Part shown: one piece after another, positions 1 to 5,545 of the stretch
Layout: each line of letters starts with the position of its first letter
How positions within the stretch are numbered: the first letter of the stretch is position 1
Source: Pseudomonadota bacterium
Lineage (GTDB): Bacteria; Pseudomonadota; Alphaproteobacteria; CACIAM-22H2
Reading direction: 5' to 3'
Length of the DNA: 6,163 nt
NCBI GenBank assembly: GCA_020161965.1
Contig: JAIUNH010000242.1
Location: 1 to 6,163 of the forward strand
Notes under the pieces: generated by a model
What the model was told of the DNA's origin: nothing
What the model saw: the letters and a program-made list of their open reading frames with translations, nothing else
Database searches by the model: none
Translations under genes and position numbers: made by a program

Positions 1-534
1 CGGATCGCCGTCCACGCCGGCCGCCGGCCGACCGACATAAAGCGGGTCGCCTTGCACTTGCGCCAGCGCCCTGACGCTCGGGCGATCCGACAGATCCCGC
101 CCGCGCGCGTCGGGCGCGCCGGAAATCGCGATCGCCCTGCCGTTCGCGTCGACCGCGACGATATCGAAAATCCCGCCCGGCCCATCGGCATAGCCCGCCA
201 GCACGCGGTCGAGATCGACCGCGTCGCCTTCGCGGCGCCATGCGCCACGCGAAGCGCGCACGGCGGCGTCGGCGACGGCGATTGTGCGTTCGATGCTTGC
301 GGCGTAGAGACGAACAGCACGCTCGACTTCGGCGCCGGCTTCCTCCACCGCGCGCTGAATGGCGTGATCCGCGTACCATTCGCGGATCGTCCAGGTGCCC
401 GCCAACGCCGCCAAACAAACGCCGCTTACCGCCGCCATCAAACGGCGCGGCCGGGTTCCGGCAAGACGGGGCGGCATGGCGGTCGGGTCCATCGCGGGCC
501 AAGGATAACGCGAAAAGTTCCGGTCGTCAGACAT
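1..534 (-). CDS. Membrane-anchored sensor protein, N-terminal 178 residues (Cache/PDC-like domain), cut by window edge
   Basis: The minus strand is open from an ATG at 534 to the window edge, giving 178 residues without a stop. Residues 32-50 form one hydrophobic segment (LMAAVSGVCLAALAGTWTI) after an Arg-rich cytoplasmic start, which fits a signal anchor. A helical stretch (about 55-105) leads into a region with FDIVAVDANG (123-132), DLSDRPSVRAL (147-157) and LYVGRPAAG (165-173). Spaced like this, these resemble the PDC/Cache ligand-binding fold found outside the membrane in many diguanylate cyclases and histidine kinases. The output domain lies beyond the window, so the protein may be a GGDEF/EAL protein, a kinase or a chemoreceptor. 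A GGGAA element about 9 nt upstream is the likely ribosome binding site, and it lies inside a small inverted repeat (537-550). The frame stays open further upstream, but no better start is visible. The gene is divergent from the aldolase gene with a 95-bp gap. The CDS call is firm; the domain call is moderate. Confidence 0.72.
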   Translation of the reverse strand, partial: MSDDRNFSRYPWPAMDPTAMPPRLAGTRPRRLMAAVSGVCLAALAGTWTIREWYADHAIQRAVEEAGAEVERAVRLYAASIERTIAVADAAVRASRGAWRREGDAVDLDRVLAGYADGPGGIFDIVAVDANGRAIAISGAPDARGRDLSDRPSVRALAQVQGDPLYVGRPAAGVDGDP

Positions 535-536
535 TC

Positions 537-550
537 GCGGGCGTTCCCGC
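537..550. repeat. Small inverted repeat over the sensor gene's ribosome binding site
   Basis: GCGGG-CGTT-CCCGC is a perfect 5-bp inverted repeat with a 4-base loop, ending 2 nt before the sensor ATG at 534 (minus strand). In the mRNA it would pair the GGGAA element. A repeat this short can occur by chance in GC-rich DNA. Confidence 0.25.
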
Positions 551-552
551 AC

Positions 553-581
553 TTTACAGCGGACAGGGCGGCGCCTAGGGT
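553..581 (+). promoter_or_regulatory. Candidate sigma-70 promoter for the aldolase gene
   Basis: TTTACA (553-558) matches the -35 consensus TTGACA at five of six bases. It is followed after exactly 17 nt by TAGGGT (576-581), which matches only three of six -10 bases. Transcription would start near 588 and give a leader of about 40 nt carrying the AGGA ribosome binding site (617-620). The divergent gap also holds a direct repeat, AACACCC at 591-597 and 604-610 (13-bp period), which could be a protein site or chance. This is motif matching only. Confidence 0.35.
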
Positions 582-629
582 CCGCCCGAAAACACCCACG
601 GCCAACACCCAAGGTAAGGAACGCAAGGG

Positions 630-1274
630 ATGACCGCCAAGTATTTGCCGATGCGCGAGATTATGGCCCAGGGCGCCGTCATGCCGATTCTAACGGTCGC
701 CGATCCGGTCGCCGCCGGGGACATCGCCAAGGCGTTGGTCGCGGGCGGTATCAAGGTCTTCGAAATCACGCTGCGCACGCCGGCCGCCCTGAAGGGCTTG
801 GAAGCAATGCGCGCGGCCGCCCCCGAGGCGATCATTGGTGCTGGCACGATCCTCAACGCCACCGACCTGCATCGCGCGATGGGGGCCGGCGCCCAGTTCG
901 GCGTGTCGCCGGGCATGACGCCCGAATTGCTGAAGGCCGTGCGCCAGGCGAATTTCCCCTTCCTGCCGGGTATCGAAACGACCAGCGAAGCGATGTTCGC
1001 GCGCGAAATGGGCTTCAAGGAATTGAAGCTGTTCCCGGCCAACGTGATCGGTGCGATTCCGTGGCTCGCGTCGATCAAGCCGGTGTTCCCCGATCTCGTG
1101 TTCTGCGCGACCGGCGGCGTCAAGCCGGGCGACGTGCTTGCCCATTTATCGCAGCCCAACTGCCTGCAGGTCGGCGGATCGTGGGTGACGCCCGCCGACG
1201 CGATCGCCAAGGGCGATTGGAAGGCGATCGAAACGCTGGCCCGTCAAGCCGCGAGCTTCAAGCGCCCCGCATAA
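630..1274 (+). CDS. eda: 2-dehydro-3-deoxy-phosphogluconate (KDPG) aldolase, class I
   Basis: The 214-residue product matches the KDPG/KHG aldolase family along its whole length; E. coli Eda has 213 residues. The enzyme cleaves 2-keto-3-deoxy-6-phosphogluconate to pyruvate and glyceraldehyde-3-phosphate in the cytoplasm, the last step of the Entner-Doudoroff and related sugar-acid routes. The Schiff-base lysine is K133 in ELKLFPA and the general acid/base is E45 in FEITLRT, both at the E. coli positions. GAGT (70-73), SPG (93-95), the phosphate-binding TGG (161-163) and GGS (182-184) are all present. From memory, Thr at 161 is typical of KDPG rather than KDPGal aldolases, so gluconate-type substrate is favoured, but related 2-keto-3-deoxy acids remain possible. 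AGGA at 617-620 lies 9 nt before the ATG and supports this start. The 3' end overlaps the converging kinase gene by 17 bp. The family is secure; the exact substrate is less so. Confidence 0.93.
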   Translation: MTAKYLPMREIMAQGAVMPILTVADPVAAGDIAKALVAGGIKVFEITLRTPAALKGLEAMRAAAPEAIIGAGTILNATDLHRAMGAGAQFGVSPGMTPELLKAVRQANFPFLPGIETTSEAMFAREMGFKELKLFPANVIGAIPWLASIKPVFPDLVFCATGGVKPGDVLAHLSQPNCLQVGGSWVTPADAIAKGDWKAIETLARQAASFKRPA

Positions 1275-2163
1275 ACGCTTCGGCTTCCTCGCGCGTGGGG
1301 CAACCCAAGCGCCCGCCGAATTTCGTGCATTTGAGCGAAGCGGCAGCACACGCCAGCTGCGCCGCCTGCTCGATGCTGCGCCCTTCGGCGAGGCCCAGCG
1401 CCAGCGCGCCGTGGAACACGTCGCCCGCCGCCAGCGTATCGACCGCATCGATGCGCGGCGCGGGCACGTGGCGCAGCGCGCCGTCTTCGATCCAGTAATA
1501 GCCCTTGGCGCCGCAACTGGCACCGACATGCGCGTGGGTTTTGCGCGCGACGACGTCGCGCAAGCCCTGCTCCACATCCGCAATACCCGTATGCACGGCG
1601 AGCCCGGCATCGGAGAACACCGCATGCGTGGCGAGCGGCACAAGCGTGGCCAGGATATCGGGCGCGGTGGTTTCGGCGTCGAGCATCGCGCGTATGCCGC
1701 GCGCGCGCGCCGCCGTCAACGTATGGACCGAGCCTTGGATCCAGCGCACGTCCGAATGGACGAAATCGGCTTTCGCCAAATCGTCGAGCGGCAGCCAAGC
1801 CGGATCGGGATCGAGCCCGGGATCGTGATAGACGATGACGATCCGCTCGCCCTTCGCATCGACCGTCACGCTGGCATGGGACGAATTGCCGCCCGGGCAT
1901 TCGCGGATCGCATCGACATTCACGCCGGTTTCGGCGAGTTCGGCCTTCATCGCCTTGCCTTGCGCATCCGATCCCACGCGCGCCCAAATCGCGGCGTGCC
2001 CGCCCAGGCGCTGAAAGGCGCAGGCGGCGGAAATCGCCATACCGTCGGTGACGCGCGCGGCCTGATGGGCCAGCGCCTTGCCCGGGGCGGCCGGGATCGC
2101 GTCGACGCGGTAGATGGTGGTGAGGCAGGTCGCCCCGACGGAGACGAGTCGTGGAATTGTCAT
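1258..2163 (-). CDS. PfkB/ribokinase-family carbohydrate kinase, YihV (sulfofructose kinase)-like
   Basis: This 301-residue protein has the length and layout of PfkB kinases, which transfer phosphate from ATP to a sugar or sugar-acid hydroxyl. The C-terminal signature VDTLAAGDVFHGALALGL (241-258) holds the catalytic base D248. LKCTKFGGRLGCP (277-289) closes the nucleotide site. From memory of E. coli YihV, several blocks correspond closely: GERIVIVY (105-112), SDVRW (137-141), AVFSDAGL (181-188), GDVFHGALA (247-255) and the LKCT..GGR..CP end. Differences include AAGD in place of the usual GAGD anion hole, DGMAIS (40-45) in place of the Gly-rich N-terminal sugar-binding loop, and Val in place of Asn in the IVIVY strand. 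The substrate may therefore not be sulfofructose; ketodeoxygluconate or another sugar or sugar acid would fit the neighbouring aldolase. There is no Shine-Dalgarno sequence before the ATG. A TATAGT 9 nt upstream hints at a leaderless message. Family certain, substrate unknown. Confidence 0.88.
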   Translation of the reverse strand: MTIPRLVSVGATCLTTIYRVDAIPAAPGKALAHQAARVTDGMAISAACAFQRLGGHAAIWARVGSDAQGKAMKAELAETGVNVDAIRECPGGNSSHASVTVDAKGERIVIVYHDPGLDPDPAWLPLDDLAKADFVHSDVRWIQGSVHTLTAARARGIRAMLDAETTAPDILATLVPLATHAVFSDAGLAVHTGIADVEQGLRDVVARKTHAHVGASCGAKGYYWIEDGALRHVPAPRIDAVDTLAAGDVFHGALALGLAEGRSIEQAAQLACAAASLKCTKFGGRLGCPTREEAEAFMRGA

Positions 2164-2196
2164 GCGCGCGCGACTATAGCCCGAAACGCGCGCATG
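2161..2196. promoter_or_regulatory. Divergent promoter with a 10-bp inverted repeat and mirrored start codons
   Basis: CATGCGCGCG (2161-2170) and CGCGCGCATG (2187-2196) are perfect reverse complements separated by 16 bp. The left arm holds the kinase start codon (2163-2161) and the right arm an ATG (2194) in frame with the TPR gene. The spacer holds the palindrome CTATAG (2174-2179), which can serve as a -10 on either strand: TATAGT towards the kinase and TATAGC towards the TPR gene. For the kinase, TTAGCA lies 16 bp upstream of TATAGT as a weak -35. Transcription would start only 2-3 nt before the kinase ATG. The arms are simple CG alternation, which raises the odds of chance symmetry. Confidence 0.38.
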
Positions 2197-2211
2197 CTAA
2201 GATTTCCGTCG

Positions 2212-2772
2212 ATGGTCGAGACCAAGCCCGATATCGCCGCCGCGCTGAAAAAGCTGATCGCTTTGTGCGAGAAGCCGCCGCCGCGCGGTGTCTCGAAACG
2301 CCTGGACCGGCTGTTCGAGGAGATCGCCGCGCGCAAGCTGAAGCGCTCGGCCGAGGATATCGGCGATTTGATCTGGGGCATTTGGACCGACCACCCCGAC
2401 ACCAGCGCCGTCGATACGATGCACGAGGCGATCGGCAAGATCATCGCCAAGGACGGGCGCACCGCACGCGAATTGCTCGACGACCTCTGCGCGCGCTGGC
2501 CGGATTGGGCGGAGGCGTTCAACAAGCGCGCCACCCTCGCCTTCATCGAAGAACGCGACGCCGACGCGGTCGCCGACATTCTGGAAACCCTGGCGCGCGA
2601 ACCGCGCCATTACGGCGCGCTGGCCGGGTTCGGGCAGATCGCCCTTCGTCAGGGCCAGCCGGCGGCGGCCTTGGCCGCGTGGGAGAAGGCGCTGGCGCTC
2701 AACCCGCATCTCTCGGATCTGGCGTTGGCCGCCGACGATCTGCGCGAGCTGTTCCAGGCACGGCCGAACTGA
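2212..2772 (+). CDS. Small cytoplasmic TPR-repeat protein
   Basis: The product is 186 residues from the ATG at 2212. An in-frame ATG at 2194 would add MLRFPS (192 residues); neither start has a convincing ribosome binding site, though a weak TAAGA lies before 2212. The C-terminal half shows two tetratricopeptide repeats: about 98-131, starting WPDWAEAFNKRATLAF, and 132-165, with GFGQIALRQGQPAAALAAWEKALALNP, the classic W/G/A/P pattern. The N-terminal half is predicted to be helical, with charged segments and DLIWGIWTDHPD (52-63). There is no signal peptide or transmembrane segment. Short TPR proteins with this repeat phrasing are familiar in alphaproteobacteria, where they are assumed to be protein-binding adaptors; no specific partner can be named. 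The regulator gene starts 37 bp downstream on the same strand and may be co-transcribed. The frame remains open far upstream, but that part is antisense to the kinase and is not believed coding. Confidence 0.82.
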   Translation: MVETKPDIAAALKKLIALCEKPPPRGVSKRLDRLFEEIAARKLKRSAEDIGDLIWGIWTDHPDTSAVDTMHEAIGKIIAKDGRTARELLDDLCARWPDWAEAFNKRATLAFIEERDADAVADILETLAREPRHYGALAGFGQIALRQGQPAAALAAWEKALALNPHLSDLALAADDLRELFQARPN

Positions 2773-2800
2773 CGTTTACACCGTCCGGCGCACCCGTCAT

Positions 2801-2812
2801 CATCGCGCGATG
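2801..2812. promoter_or_regulatory. 12-bp perfect palindrome ending on the regulator's start codon
   Basis: CATCGCGCGATG is identical to its reverse complement, and its last three bases are the ATG of the GntR-type gene. Regulators of this class often repress themselves through palindromes near their start. However, FadR-type operators usually look like TnGTnnnACnA, which this does not match, and one or more 12-bp palindromes are expected by chance in a window this size. Confidence 0.2.
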
Positions 2813-3544
2813 TCCGGGAGAAAACGCGCGGCCGGGATTCACGGCGATGCGGTCGCGAAGATCGCGCGCAAAATCATTCGCGGCCGCATGGCGGCGGGGG
2901 CTGCCTTGCCCACCGAACCCGAAATCGGCGCCGAGTTGGGCGTGAGCCGCACCGTGGTGCGCGAGGCGATCAAGACGCTCGCCGCCAAGGGCATGGTCGT
3001 GACCGGCCCGCGAAGGGGTACACGCGTGCGGCCCTTCGCCGATTGGAACCAGTTCGATCCCGACGTGGTCGGATTCCGTGTCGCCGCCGGCGTGGATGCG
3101 CGCTTCCTCGACGATCTGCTGGAACTGCGTTTGACGATCGAACCGATGGCGGCACGCTTGGCCGCACAGCGCGCGACACCGGCCGATATCGCGCGCATCG
3201 AAGCGGCCCTGACCCTGATGGCCGACGCGGTGGACGACAAAGGCCATTACGTCGCCGCCGATCTCGAGTTCCATCAATCGATCTTGGCGGCTTCGGGCAA
3301 TCAATTCGTCGCGTCGCTCGCCCCGCTGCTGGGCGCGTTGTTGAACGTGTCGTTCCATCATTCGGTTCGCTCGTCGGAGGGTGCCCATGAAGCGGTCGGC
3401 CTGCACCGGGCGGTGTTGCGCGCCATCGCGGGCCGCAAACCGGCGGCGGCGGAAAAAGCGCTGCGCTTCCTGATCCAGGACGCCCGCAGCGACATAAAAA
3501 CGGCGCTCAAACACGCCGAAAGCCAAGCCGCCGCAGACGATTAG
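2810..3544 (+). CDS. GntR-family transcriptional regulator, FadR subfamily (FCD domain), DgoR-like
   Basis: The 244-residue product has a GntR winged helix at about 14-74: the recognition region reads LGVSRTVVREAIKTLAAKGMV (43-63), followed by the wing GPRRGTRV (66-73). A C-terminal all-helical FCD ligand-binding domain spans about 98-235. FCD metal/ligand residues D151 and H155 (DLEFH) and H199 (LHRAVLRAI) are visible. The fourth position, often His, falls near LIQDARSDI (221-229), which has none. The linker WNQFDPDVVGF (79-89) is very like the corresponding stretch of E. coli DgoR, the galactonate-responsive repressor, so a sugar-acid effector is plausible. With the kinase and aldolase close by, control of that catabolism is a reasonable inference. 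No Shine-Dalgarno sequence precedes the ATG; a short palindrome overlaps it. The gene lies 37 bp behind the TPR gene. Family certain; effector and targets inferred. Confidence 0.9.
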   Translation: MSGRKRAAGIHGDAVAKIARKIIRGRMAAGAALPTEPEIGAELGVSRTVVREAIKTLAAKGMVVTGPRRGTRVRPFADWNQFDPDVVGFRVAAGVDARFLDDLLELRLTIEPMAARLAAQRATPADIARIEAALTLMADAVDDKGHYVAADLEFHQSILAASGNQFVASLAPLLGALLNVSFHHSVRSSEGAHEAVGLHRAVLRAIAGRKPAAAEKALRFLIQDARSDIKTALKHAESQAAADD

Positions 3545-3812
3545 CCGGAACGCGCGGCGGCCATGCGCGGCTTTCACTTGCTTTCGGGAAAGCGATACCG
3601 CATATAGCCGCCATCCGACGACCTTACGTGGATGGCGCCCATGCGCCCGAGGTCGCGGTTTCGATTTTCGGGTCTCGGTTCACTTAGCCCCGGTTTTCGC
3701 CGGTCCCTTCGCGGGACCATCCCCGGCGGCTGTTCCACGTCACGCTTCCATCGAACGACCCTGCCCCGCGCGGATGATTCCGCGCGCTGGGCGAACGAGA
3801 GTTTTTGTATTT
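3545..3812 (+). promoter_or_regulatory. Gene-free, hairpin-rich leader region upstream of the RhlE helicase gene
   Basis: I see no credible gene in these 268 bp. Several perfect inverted repeats occur: GCTTTC-GG-GAAAGC (3580-3593, just after the regulator and without a T-run, so at best a weak terminator); CCGG-TTTTCG-CCGG (3690-3703); GGTCCC-TTCGC-GGGACC (3702-3718, sharing GG with the previous one so the two would be alternative folds); and CGCGCGG-ATGATT-CCGCGCG (3767-3786). The last can be extended by GCCC/GGGC (3763-3766 with 3789-3792) across a CT bulge. A TATAGC at 3603-3608 is a possible -10, with TTGCTT at 3578-3583 as a poor -35 (19-bp spacing). The final stretch before the ATG is AT-rich (3802-3812), with GAGAG (3797-3801) as the probable ribosome binding site. 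Structured leaders are known for some cold-induced DEAD-box helicase mRNAs; a similar role here is inference. Confidence 0.4.
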
Positions 3813-5483
3813 ATGACCGACTTCAACAATCTCGGCCTTCCCGAAGCGATTCTGCGGGCCCTCGCCGACCAAAAGCACGTCACCCCCACCAAGATCCAGG
3901 AAGCGGCGATCCCCGCGATCCTCGCCGGCAACGATGTCGTCGGCATCGCGCAGACCGGTACGGGCAAGACCGGCGCCTTCGTGCTGCCGCTGCTCGCGCG
4001 CCTCGCGGCCGAGAATAAGCGCGCACCCGCACGCGCCAATCACGTGTTGATCCTGGCGCCGACGCGCGAACTCGCCTCGCAGATCGAAGATTCGGTGCGT
4101 AGCTACGGCGCCTATGTCCGTCCGCGCACCGCGGTCGTGGTCGGCGGCGTGGCGCCCGGCGGCCAGATCCGCGCGATGGCGAACGGCCTCGACGTTCTGG
4201 TGGCCACCCCCGGCCGCCTGCTCGACCATATCAGCACGGGTGCGGCCACGCTGGCGCACACGCAAGTCATCGTGCTCGACGAAGCCGACCAGATGCTCGA
4301 TCTCGGCTTCATGCCGGCGATCCGCCGCCTGATGTCGATGCTGCCGCGCGAGCGTCAGACGATCCTGCTGTCGGCGACGATGCCCAAGGAAATCCGCCAG
4401 CTCGCGTCGAACTTCCTGCGCAACCCGCAGGAAATCGCCGTCGCCCCGGCGTCCAAGCCCATCGAGCGCATCGAACAGAGCGCCATCGCGCTGGACAACC
4501 AAGCCAAGCGCGGCGTGCTGGGCGCGATCCTGCAATCGCCGGATTGCACGCGCGCGATCGTGTTCACGCGCACCAAGCGCGGTGCCGACCGCGTGTCGAA
4601 GTTCCTGGATTTCGCGCGCATCCCGTGCGCCGCGATCCACGGCAACAAAAGCCAGAACCAGCGCGAGCGTGCGCTCGACGCGTTCCGCGACGGCCATATC
4701 AAGGTGCTGGTCGCGACGGATATCGCCGCGCGCGGCATCGACGTCGACGGCGTGTCGCACGTCATCAACTACGAACTGCCGAACGTGCCCGAGGCTTACG
4801 TTCACCGCATCGGCCGCACGGCGCGCGCGGGCAAATCGGGTATCGCGATCGCGCTGGTGGCGCCGGACGAGCGCGCCTTCCTGCGCGACATCGAACGCCT
4901 GACCAAGCTGCAAGTGCCGTTCGTCGCCACCCCCGAAGGCATCCCGATGCCGGCGATGCCGGAAGGTGCTTCGCTGAACGAACCGGCCGAGCGCGACCCG
5001 CGCTCGTTCCGTGGCGGTCGTCACGGTCACGGCAATGGGCACGGCCATGGCGGCCAGCACCGCAATGGCGGCCAACGCCATCGCGGCGGCAACCGGCATG
5101 GTGAACAGCGTGGGGGCGAACAGCGTCACGGCGAACAGCGCCATGGTGAGCAGCGTCATGGCGGCCAGCATCATCACGGCGAACAGCGTCACGCCCAGGG
5201 CGACGCCCGGCCGCAGGAAGCGCGCCCCGATCACGCGCAAGGTCAGCAGCCGCAAGGCCAGCAGCCCCAGGGTCAGCGTCACGAACATCATCGCCGCGCC
5301 GATGCTCCCCATGGTCATCAGGGCCACGGCAAGGGTCCGCATCGCGGCGGCCCGAAGCGCGGCAATCATCGCGGCCAGGGTGGCAAGCGCCATGGTCATG
5401 GTGGCGGTCACCAGGGCGGCGGCAATCAGGGTGGCGGCCATTCCGGCGCGCATGCCGATTTCGTCCGCAGCTTGACCAAGTAA
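3813..5483 (+). CDS. rhlE: RhlE-type ATP-dependent DEAD-box RNA helicase with long His/Gly/Gln-rich tail
   Basis: The 556-residue product unwinds RNA duplexes using ATP, usually in ribosome assembly, RNA decay or cold adaptation. All superfamily 2 DEAD motifs are present: Q motif ending PTKIQ (25-29), Walker A AQTGTGKT (46-53), PTREL (83-87), GG (111-112), TPGRL (132-136), DEAD (156-159), SAT (187-189), VFTRT (250-254), ATDIAARGID (301-310) and HRIGRTARAG (331-340). The core ends near 375. Residues from about 392 on form a low-complexity, presumably disordered basic tail, with 28 histidines between 401 and 550 and five-residue repeats of GEQRH and GQQPQ type. RhlE proteins often carry basic tails that bind RNA; this one is unusually His-rich. 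The ATG at 3813 is preferred over one at 3774 because the family starts just before FNNLGL, and GAGAG lies 11 nt upstream. The gene has its own structured leader, and dedA follows after 46 bp. Confidence 0.92.
   Translation: MTDFNNLGLPEAILRALADQKHVTPTKIQEAAIPAILAGNDVVGIAQTGTGKTGAFVLPLLARLAAENKRAPARANHVLILAPTRELASQIEDSVRSYGAYVRPRTAVVVGGVAPGGQIRAMANGLDVLVATPGRLLDHISTGAATLAHTQVIVLDEADQMLDLGFMPAIRRLMSMLPRERQTILLSATMPKEIRQLASNFLRNPQEIAVAPASKPIERIEQSAIALDNQAKRGVLGAILQSPDCTRAIVFTRTKRGADRVSKFLDFARIPCAAIHGNKSQNQRERALDAFRDGHIKVLVATDIAARGIDVDGVSHVINYELPNVPEAYVHRIGRTARAGKSGIAIALVAPDERAFLRDIERLTKLQVPFVATPEGIPMPAMPEGASLNEPAERDPRSFRGGRHGHGNGHGHGGQHRNGGQRHRGGNRHGEQRGGEQRHGEQRHGEQRHGGQHHHGEQRHAQGDARPQEARPDHAQGQQPQGQQPQGQRHEHHRRADAPHGHQGHGKGPHRGGPKRGNHRGQGGKRHGHGGGHQGGGNQGGGHSGAHADFVRSLTK
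5100..5192 (+). repeat. 15-bp in-frame tandem repeats coding for GEQRH units
   Basis: Helicase residues 430-460 read as a GEQRG unit, three GEQRH units in a row, a diverged GGQHHH unit and another GEQRH. The underlying DNA repeats every 15 bp with mostly synonymous changes (GGCGAACAGCGTCAC and variants). A shorter pair of GQQPQ units follows at 5241-5270. Because the period is a multiple of three, slippage would change tail length without breaking the frame. Confidence 0.75.
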
Positions 5484-5518
5484 TCGGACGGTTGATCCAA
5501 CGGCCGAACGCACGGCAC

Positions 5519-5545
5519 ACTCGGCGATCATGACGATCGCCGAGT
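5519..5545 (+). promoter_or_regulatory. 11-bp perfect hairpin with the dedA start codon in its loop
   Basis: ACTCGGCGATC (5519-5529) and GATCGCCGAGT (5535-5545) are exact reverse complements. The five-base loop ATGAC (5530-5534) contains the dedA start codon. No clear Shine-Dalgarno sequence lies upstream. In RNA this would present the ATG in a tight loop on a GC-rich stem. In DNA it could be a repressor site. No T-run follows, so it is not a standard terminator for the helicase gene. Confidence 0.45.

Noticed and set aside
52..633. A plus-strand open frame of about 190 codons at the left end.
   Set aside because: The opposite strand encodes a protein with a signal anchor and Cache-like motifs; the plus-strand product is Arg-rich and featureless and runs into the aldolase start.
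1411..2211. Upstream extension of the TPR gene's reading frame, which would give a 453-residue protein.
   Set aside because: The extension lies antisense to the PfkB kinase, whose motifs are clear, and reads as low-information Arg/Asp/His/Gly sequence with no domain. Starts at 2194 or 2212 are far more likely.
3763..3806. Intrinsic terminator: a GC-rich stem followed by five T residues.
   Set aside because: The T-run starts about 10 nt after the stem and sits just before the helicase start codon, so a leader hairpin is a better reading; attenuation cannot be excluded.
5036..5470. Possible CRISPR or intergenic repeat array, because of dense short repeats.
   Set aside because: The repeats are 15-bp and Gly/His codon runs inside an intact reading frame, with no unique spacers of constant length.
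5011..5475. An Ala/Val/Met-rich frame on the plus strand within the helicase tail region.
   Set aside because: It is an out-of-frame reading of the tandem repeats and the helicase frame continues through to a clean stop.
5484..5529. Possible terminator between rhlE and dedA around GTTGATCCAAC.
   Set aside because: The arms give only a 4-bp stem and no T-run follows.
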